This document shows, one piece after another, positions 34,716 through 41,574 of a stretch of 41,574 nt of DNA. Origin of the DNA: Rhizophagus sp. LPA8_4_AMF (lineage: Eukaryota; Glomeromycota; Glomeromycetes; Glomerales; Glomeraceae); assembly GCA_021464525.1 (NCBI GenBank), contig JADRCO010000240.1:1-41574 (forward strand), in the 5' to 3' direction. Position 1 is the first letter of the stretch, and the number at the start of each line of letters is the position of its first letter. Below the pieces are notes generated by a model. It worked only from the letters and a program-made list of their open reading frames with translations. It was not told the DNA's origin and did no database searches. The translations under genes were made by a program, and so were the position numbers.

Positions 34716-34798
34716 CAATCCAGATAAAAACTGTTACTTAAATTACATTAAAAAAATCCAGATTTTATCTGAATTGATTCAGATTTTTATCTGGATTA
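34716..34798. repeat. ATCCAGATA foldback
   Basis: AATCCAGATAAAAACTG at the left and CAGATTTTTATCTGGATT at the right are inverse copies, and a further AATCCAGATTTTATCTGAAT lies between. The three related arms can form alternative hairpins. It is probably a non-autonomous element or its remnant. Confidence 0.6.
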
Positions 34799-35084
34799 AA
34801 TAATCCAAATAGAAACTAAATTTAAATTGAATTTACAACTGATTAGTAATAATTTAGGTTAGAATTTATAGTATTAGTCATAAATAAAATTCAATGTAAT
34901 ATTAAAAATTTTCACCTCATTTGTAAAAAAATTTTTTATTTAATAATTAAATTATTTTGCCAAAGTTATATGATTATAATGTTAGCCAGAATTACAAATT
35001 TAGTCAAAATTATTTAAAATACAAAATTTCAAAATTCTAGTTTAAACTATAAATATTAGCTTGAATTATTACAGCAATTTTTTG

Positions 35085-35500
35085 TTTCTAGGTCTTTTTA
35101 AATTCTTTTAATTCTGTAATAATTAAGATATTGTACATTATTTTTTGTTTTTATTTCTTACATTTTATTTTTTTTACTAACTTTATTTTATTTCTATATA
35201 GTTTTGTTCTCCTTTATTTTTATTTTTGCTTTTTCATTTTTTTCTGTATTTGTTTTTTTATTTTTTTATTTTTTTTTACTTCTTTTTTTTTTATTTTCTC
35301 TTTTCACATCTTTTTTTTTTTCTACTTTCCTTTATTTCTTTTTTTTCTCTTTTTTTTAAAAATTCCTTCTTTATTTATCTTCCATATTTTTTATTTTTTT
35401 TTTATTTTTTTTCGTCCTTTTTATTTCATTTTATTCTAATTTCTTTTAAACATTTTTTTATTGCTATTTTCTTTTTTTATCAATATAATTCTCTTTTTGT
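35085..35500. repeat. T/C-rich low-complexity tract
   Basis: More than 400 bp are dominated by T with scattered C on the plus strand, with very few A or G for long stretches. The Phe/Leu-rich open frames here (35131-35439, 35226-35510) arise from this bias and are not taken as genes. Confidence 0.8.
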
Positions 35501-36440
35501 TATTATATAATAATCTAACTATTAAATAAAATAAAATATTAAAATAGCAATTATTTTTTTTTAATTTAATGCTATATTTATAAATGAATAAAATTTTATT
35601 ACATAAAACTATTTGTTAAATTATAAATTATAATTATATATTTTTGTATAGAGATAATTTATTTGTTACATATGTGATGTTATCACAATTATATGATATC
35701 ATAGCTTATATAATATAATTTTATAAAATACTGTGCTTTATCGTTACATCATTCATCATATATATCATGATGTATTACAAAAGTTTAATTTAATATAAAT
35801 AAAAAAAATTTTCATGATTTTAAAGGGAAAATATGACTCTTCTTTTATTCTTTATTACACAATTTGCTATTTGAATAACTTAAAAATGGAACTAATAGAA
35901 TCTTTGTATAAAATAACTTATTATCAAAGTAAAAAAAAGTTTTAATAAAGAAATACCAAAACTCTCTTTTATTAAGTTCTTTTTTTTTGATTAAATATAA
36001 ATATACTGTCTAAACCTACTTATTTGTTAAATAAAGACAACTTTAAAGTTAATTCAGGTTTGTATAATATGTATTTCTACTTAGTAAAATAAAAGAAATA
36101 AAGTTAACTCAATATTTAATACATAAAATAAATAGAACTTGATAAAGAAGGTGAAAGTAATATAAATTTTTCTACAAGATTTATTCTTAGGATGGAGTTG
36201 AAAGATCTTGACTCAATACAATACAGTTAATTCTCTACCATATAACGCTACATATAACACCCTGGTACTACTCAAAAAAGCCAGCTTAAATTGAATAGTA
36301 CCTGGAAAGATACTATGAGAAGGAGGGTACTATACGAGAAATTAATCTTGACCAAATATCAAATTTTGGCCAGAATTAGTCTCAGATACTAATTAAAAAT
36401 ATCAAAATTTGTAGTTGAATAGTACTCTGGTACTATTTAA

Positions 36441-36918
36441 GGGGAGAGTGTAATCACGTGATTTGTACTATAAAAGCGATTGACACAAAAATATTTGTAC
36501 AATTCAATACCCATGCGTCTAATAAAACGTTGTAAAAATACTGAATATTGTCTTAAAAAAAGTTACTTTCCCACTCTTGGGAACCTGAAAATTCACTAGG
36601 TAAAGTTTTTATTTAGACTTAAATATTATGTTTTAGAGAAAATATCAAAAGAAGTTCCAAAAAAGTTCAGAATTACCTTATAAAAGTTCAGAATCTCTTT
36701 AATAGAAGACTTAAAATAATAATTTGCTTTTTTTCAAGAATTTTATTATTAACTTGCTATTATTTATAATTTATAGATATGTTTTCATGTTTTCTACAAT
36801 AATATTATCAAATTTTAAACTTTCACCTCATTTTGAATACTCTTTGAATATACCAATATTATTAAAATTTTTTGCGCCATAACAGTCCTATTAAAAATCA
36901 CGTGATTACATTCTCCCC
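36441..36918. mobile_element. TTAA-flanked MITE (piggyBac-like target)
   Basis: This non-autonomous element is 478 bp long. Its left end GGGGAGAGTGTAATCACGTG is matched by the inverse of its right end with one mismatch over about 24 bp. Both sides are flanked by TTAA (36437-36440 and 36919-36922), the target duplication used by piggyBac-type transposons. The interior is AT-rich and non-coding. Terminal repeats are nearly identical, so the insertion may be fairly young. Confidence 0.75.
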
Positions 36919-37539
36919 TTAAGGGAGATACTATTTGAGGGTGATACTGTATGCAGCACTATACGGTATATAATATAGTGAATTTTAAGACCTTCGTTAT
37001 AGTGAAGTAACCAATCAAATTTCTTAAAATCTTCACTATAGTCTTATAGTGAAATTGAAATCTAGAACCTAGGGTTTATTATATAGAGGGTTAGTAACTG
37101 TATCCTCTGCTAAGTTAACCCTTGGAATTATCAGCTAATACATATTTTAGTTCTTGAAAAATTGCTGAATACTATATAAGAAAGTATAGAAGGTAAAAGG
37201 GATTTGTAGTAAAATGATATAAAATTGAATATCACAAATATAATTTACCAATTATAGTCGACCTTTTTTATAAGCACCTCTTGTATAAGCACTCCCTCCC
37301 TTAAGGCACAAATAATTTGGTCTGAACATTTTTATATAAAAAATGCCTCCTTTACAATCATTTTATTAATTAAAAATATAATTACACTAATTATTAGTTT
37401 CGATATCATAGTAAATATAAGAAAATTTTTCTATTTATAAATACACTAATCACGTGATCTATAATATAATTAAAGTTGCTTGCCAAAACTCTACAGGCTA
37501 TTGTCAAAATGTTGAAACTAAAACCTGTCAAAATTCCAA

Positions 37540-37972
37540 AATGCTAAAATAGTTTTGGCATGTTAAAATTGTCAAAACCTAAAAATATTACATTTTACTT
37601 AATATCTCAACATCCAATAATTGTAGAATGATGTATTATAATTCGCTAGAATTAACTCATAAAAATGCTAAAATAGTTTTGGCATTATACATGCTGTCCA
37701 AATTATTTTGGGCTGCCATAATTATAAGTAAAATCCCAAATTCAATTATGGCATCCCAAATTATTTTAGCACTTTATATAGTAAATTACATATAGACTGA
37801 ATGAATTACAACATCCCAAATTATAATTATGGCATCCCAAAATAATTTGGGCAACATGTATATTTGGCATGTTAAAATTGTCAAAACCTAAAAATATTAC
37901 ATTTTACTTAATATCTCAGCATCCAATAATTGTAGAATGATGTATCATAATTCGCTAGAATTGACTCATAAC
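37540..37972. repeat. Tandem duplication of a ~125-bp unit, second copy interrupted
   Basis: The unit AATGCTAAAATAGTTTTGGCA...GAATTAACTCATAA runs from about 37540 to 37663. It starts again at 37665 and is broken after GGCAT by the MITE at 37686-37862, then resumes to about 37972. The two copies differ at only a few positions. Confidence 0.75.
37686..37862. mobile_element. 177-bp MITE with 41-bp inverted ends and 8-bp target duplication
   Basis: The left arm (37686-37726) and the inverse of the right arm (37822-37862) match at 38 of 41 positions. TTTGGCAT flanks both sides (37678-37685 and 37863-37870). The uninterrupted first copy of the host unit has this 8-mer once, so it is a true target duplication. 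Eight-base duplications are typical of hAT elements. No coding capacity. Confidence 0.8.
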
Positions 37973-38197
37973 AATGAGTCAATTGGTGGTAAATTCATCT
38001 TTCTACAATCACTGAATGCCAAAATATTAAGTAAAACGTTAAAAATTAGCATTTTGTATTTATGATACTGCATTGTTTGACGTTTCGCTCAATATCTTGG
38101 CATTCAGTAATTGTAGAAAGATGATTTTACCACCATTTGACTTATCATTATGAGATGATTCCAATGAGCTATGATATATCTTTTTATAATTATTAGA
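37922..38197. repeat. Long imperfect palindrome
   Basis: Best-matched arms are 37965-38040 and 38079-38154 (about 76 bp, beginning CTCATAA and sharing GGTGGTAAA, CATCTTTCTACAAT and CTGAATGCCAA in inverse orientation). Weaker symmetry extends out to 37922 and 38197. The left outer part coincides with the end of the duplicated unit, so repeat and palindrome arose together. Confidence 0.65.
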
Positions 38198-38470
38198 TAT
38201 AAAAAAAAAAGATTTTTAGGGATAGGTTAAATACTGGTTGAATAGAAGAAAAATGTCTTTTTTTGCATTTATTCTTGAAATTTAACAATAATTTATTTAG
38301 TTATAATAAAATATTATGAATTTTTATTCAATTATTACAATTAAATATTCATTTAAAAGATAATAAAAATCTATATATTATGATATAATTATTTTTTAAA
38401 TTATATATATAAAGAATAAAATTATAATTAACTTAAAAAATAATAAAAATTCTAAAATTTTATAAATATA

Positions 38471-40339
38471 CCATATAGTTCTGAAATTAAGCAACCTTTT
38501 TTATATAGAGTTGCTTAATTTTGGGTTATATTTTTATTAAAAAATAAAAATCTGAAAAATCTAAAGAAAACTGCGTGGTTAATGATCAAAATAAATGATC
38601 TGTATAACGTAATACAATTTTGTAATCTATAAATCAGCCACGATCAGTCATCAGTCATGCACAATCTTGTTTTTCCTGTTTCAGTTAAAACTCACCATAC
38701 AGTATACCACAAAAAAAGAGAAAAGAGAGAGTTGTTAGTAAAAGAGTTGTTAATAAAAGAGGAGTTAGTAAGAATACTATCAAACGACGTTGCAACTCAT
38801 ACTCTATTGAGCAAAAGAAACAAGTTGTCGCTTATGCTAAAGAAAATGGTGTAATTAAAGTAGCAAAGACTTTTGAACTTGATAAAAGTATAGTTAGTCA
38901 GTGGGTTAATTCAAAAGAAAAGTGGGAAATAAACCAAACCAAAATAGCAAAAGAGTTAGTTCTGATCAAAAAAGTCTTTACCCAGAAGCTGAAAAAGATC
39001 TCTATGATTGGATTATTGAACAGAGAAAGCAGGGATTAGGTGTTTCATGTGCAATTGCACAAGTTAAAATGCTAGATATTTTAAAAAAACTTACAATGAT
39101 AAGTCTTTATAGGGAATCAATAAATGAATTTAAGATATCAAATCATTAGACGTCTGCATTTATAAGACGACATAATTTATCTTGATGGTGATGTACTAAA
39201 ATTTCACAAAATTACTATCACAAACTAGCGAAATGTTAAAAAACTTTCATGAGTTTATCATCCACCTTAGAAATGAAAAATTTTTTGAATTGTCCAATAT
39301 CCTTAATATGGACGAAACACCTGTTTGGTTTGATATAGCAGGAATTTTACTATTAACAATAGAGGTGAAAAGACAATTCATATTCACAGAACTGGCAATG
39401 AAAAAAACTGATTCACAGTTGTTTTGACAGTTGTCGCGGGTAAGATCATTTAACAATTCTTTTTTTTAGCATTACTTACTCTATTTTTGTACTGTAGATG
39501 GTATAAAATTTCCACCAATTTGTATCTTTAAAGGGAAACAGCTACCACCTGATGAAAAGATTCCATCTGGCATTATTGTTTGGTTTCAGCAAAACGGGTG
39601 GATGGATTCTGAATTAATAAAGAAATATGTTGATTATATTAATGATAATCTGGGAAAAATAGGGATCAGTAACGCTTCTACAATGATGGTATATGATTCC
39701 TTCAAAGAACATCTTGAAGAATCAGTCAAAACCAAATTTCGTAACAAGCATATTGACTTGGCAGTCATTCCTAGTGGTTTAACCAGTATATGTCAACCAC
39801 TTGATGTAACTATTAATAAACCCTTTAAAAACAGTCTTTGAAAAGAATAGCATATTTGGATGGCAGGAGATGGTGCTGGAATAACTACATTAGGAAATTT
39901 TTGCTGTGCTAGATTATCTGATATTTGTAGGTGGATTAAACGAGCTTGGGAAGGAATTTCAGATGAAATGATTATTGAATTTTTCAAGACTTGTGGGATT
40001 TCAACTTTCTTGAATGGGTCTGATGATGAAATTACTGATGATGAAGGTTCTGATGATAATATCATTGGTGGTGATGTTGAACAGTAATAGTGAAATAATA
40101 ATGAATAACTTTAATATTATTATACTGTAGTTTAGAACAATTAATATAATTAACATTTATAATACTTAATACAATTATCTACCCTTTTGAAATTTTAAGT
40201 AATTTTAGCAATATTAAGCATTTTTTTATTATATTTATTGATTTTTTATTACAGGAGTTCATGAATTGTTTATTTTTGAAGATATAATAATTATAAAGTT
40301 GCTTATTTTCAGGGGTTGCTTAATTTTGAAACTATACAG
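38471..40339 (+). mobile_element. Decayed pogo/Tigger-type DNA transposon
   Basis: The 26-bp ends CCATATAGTTCTGAAATTAAGCAACC (first 20: CCATATAGTTCTGAAATTAA) and the inverse of the right end share 21 positions, and all five differences are transitions. TA flanks both ends (38469-38470, 40340-40341). Additional copies of the TTGCTTAATTTT word sit just inside each end. The interior encodes a broken pogo-type DDE transposase. The element length, 1,869 bp, suits pogo. It lies inside the larger candidate element at 37255-40519. Confidence 0.8.
38690..40087 (+). pseudogene. Pogo/Tigger-type transposase, inactivated
   Basis: This is a DNA-transposon transposase in several frames. In order: an N-terminal helix-turn-helix (SIEQKKQVVAYAKENG, KSIVSQW) near 38800-38925; a CENP-B-type second HTH (PEAEKDLYDWIIEQRKQG) near 38970-39040; and a DDE domain with MDETPVWF (39308 on), TVVLTVVA, VYDSFKEHLEESVKTKF and LTSICQPLDVTINKPFK (to 39838). 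The three catalytic Asp (in MDETP, YDSF and QPLD) are all kept. An intron of 59 bp at about 39438-39496 fits: joining gives Val-Ala-Asp-Gly before IKFPP, as in relatives. At least one in-frame stop (before the TVVLT segment, where Arg is expected) and two or more frame changes, one early after the first HTH, one after MDETP, make it non-functional. An acidic tail ends at 40087. Confidence 0.82.
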
Positions 40340-40521
40340 TATTAATATTTTATTTAAAATTATATAAATAAAAAAAATTTTTTATATATAATTACATCAA
40401 AATGAAAATTATCTACAGTATATGTGTGACTATATAAAAAAATCTTACTATAAGCACATCTCTTTATAATCACTCTATTTGCTAATCCCAAAGGATGTAA
40501 TTATAAAGGAAGTCAACTGTA

Positions 40522-41574
40522 TAGTTAAAAAATGAACACTTGCATATAAAAACTCTGAAAAGTGTAAAGCAGTTAAAATAAAGACTATTGATTAGCAACG
40601 AATCTACATGATGTTAAAATTAAAAGCCAAAAATCAAAATATTTCATTTTTTTTTTAACAGTAAAATAGCAAGAGATCATTGCAAATTATTTATTAATTA
40701 AAGTCAAAATATTTTAATTTTAAAGGTCTAAAGTCAAAATTAAAGTCAAAATTAGCCAATATACATTCATATCACATGATTTTATATAGTTGCAAAATAG
40801 TAAAAATTTTAAATCAAAATAATTCTATCAATATCAATATTATTATAAATACATTGGGAAATTTTTTGGGCCACAGATCTATGCAGATCTGCAGATTGAT
40901 TTTTCTGCACAGATCTTAAGACATGCCATCAAACTCAAAGAAAAATTTTTATGATTTCTACACAGAATTTCAACAAACAAAAGTTCTGCGAAGATTTCAA
41001 ATATTAAATTTTATGCATATTTTATAAAATAAAAACCTGCGAAATTTATAACAATAATAAATAATAGAGATTTCAACTATTATTTAACATTATTTAATAT
41101 CAATTTATTTAACAAAAGTAGTATTATTATGCTCTGAAATTGTAAACAAAAATTGAAAAATTCAAAAGTTAGTACCATTATGAAAAATGTGATAGTCTTT
41201 ACAAGTATTATACTTACAACTATAAAAACTAATATGCTAAATAATTTTCAATTATTTAAGAAAGTTGATTTCATTTAACCAAAGTGGTGAAAATACACTT
41301 TAAAGTTAGTAAACAGAAAATCATAAAATTTAAAAATATTTTTATATCAATATTATACTTAGACTTATGAAAATTGAAATGAAAGTAAATTTTAACTTGC
41401 TGAACAATTTTATTTAAGAATAAAGGCAAATTTCATATGACTAAAATAATGAGTAGTGAAATTATATTTTAAACATATTTATCAATTTTTATTTAATAAA
41501 ATAAATATGTATATTATAATAATTTTATATTAAAAATGGTACACTAAATTTGATAAAAAGATAAAAAATACTAT
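40522..41574. other. AT-rich spacer at right edge
   Basis: No gene is seen. It holds repeated AAAGTCAAAAT words (about 40625-40755) and an AGATCT-rich palindromic patch at about 40874-40920 (CAGATCTATGCAGATCTGCAG and an inverse CTGCACAGATCT). The rest is A/T-dominated. Confidence 0.6.

Larger units (their letters stand above)
33241..36436. other. Gene-poor, extremely AT-rich spacer (right part)
   Basis: This is A/T-dominated DNA with no gene. It includes a foldback at about 34716-34798, a strongly pyrimidine-biased tract at about 35085-35500, and at 36230-36436 several scattered GGTACTA or TAGTACC words that look like decayed repeat DNA. Confidence 0.65.
37255..40519. mobile_element. Candidate outer pogo/Tigger-type element, TA-flanked, with nested insertions
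   Basis: The left end TAGTCGACCTTTTTTATAA and the inverse of the right end, CAGTTGACTTCCTTTATAA, agree at 14 of 19 positions. All differences are C/T, as expected from decay of one ancestral end. TA flanks both (37253-37254, 40520-40521). Ends of the CAGTCGACC type are typical of pogo/Tigger elements. Inside lie a tandem duplication with a small MITE, a palindrome and a smaller pogo-type element. The ends may instead belong to two separate copies. Confidence 0.4.

Noticed and set aside
35131-35510. Two overlapping Phe/Leu-rich frames resembling membrane proteins
   Set aside because: Hydrophobicity is an artefact of the T/C-rich tract; all three forward frames look alike.
16615-38650. Shared 12-mer ATCAGCCACGAT near 16622 and 38634, as a dispersed repeat
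   Set aside because: Flanking sequence does not match beyond the 12-mer, so chance is sufficient.

Overview
The window looks like nuclear DNA of an early-diverging filamentous fungus, most likely an arbuscular mycorrhizal fungus (Glomeromycotina, Rhizophagus-like). The reasons are very AT-rich spacers full of A/T homopolymers and TA microsatellites, genes with many short GT-AG introns, a MATA-type HMG-box gene, and a set of house-keeping fungal proteins. This assignment is an inference. No database search was possible, and all exon models were built by hand from reading frame, splice signals and protein-family similarity.

Layout. 1-2353 is low-complexity spacer. 2354-7682 holds three minus-strand genes: an HMG-box protein with a Q/H-rich tail, a ubiquilin/Dsk2 shuttle protein and a PIF1 helicase. 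8443-12405 holds a neugrin/Rrg9-like mitochondrial protein (+), a small Asp-rich CipC/DUF3759-like protein (-) and a compact MscS-type channel (+). 13767-15887 encodes a tau/MAP2/MAP4-like protein with seven tubulin-binding repeats, the most surprising gene here. 16688-21470 is VPS54 (GARP tethering complex) in 11 exons, one only 16 nt long. 22028-24260 (-) is the propionyl-CoA carboxylase beta subunit, with an inferred 5-nt exon. 24703-26330 (+) is the E1-alpha subunit of branched-chain 2-oxoacid dehydrogenase. 27144-29928 (-) is an ankyrin + DIL (dilute) domain protein. From 29929 to the end no host gene is visible: the DNA is AT-rich spacer followed by a transposon-rich block (36.4-40.5 kb).

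How genes fit together. PCCB and BCKDHA are head to head across 442 bp and act in one mitochondrial pathway: BCKDH yields propionyl-CoA precursors from valine and isoleucine, and PCC consumes propionyl-CoA. This is a candidate co-regulated pair. VPS54, the tau-like protein and the ANK-DIL protein all belong to trafficking or cytoskeleton, but nothing shows that they work together. Gene pairs alternate between divergent (PIF1/RRG9-like, CipC-like/MscS, PCCB/BCKDHA) and convergent (RRG9-like/CipC-like, VPS54/PCCB, BCKDHA/ANK-DIL).

The right-hand block contains a decayed pogo/Tigger-type DNA transposon with matching terminal inverted repeats and TA target duplications. It may be nested in an older TA-flanked element. 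There is also a TTAA-flanked MITE, a MITE with an 8-bp target duplication inside a tandem duplication, and a long imperfect palindrome. No tRNA, rRNA, CRISPR array or retroviral/LTR element was recognised.
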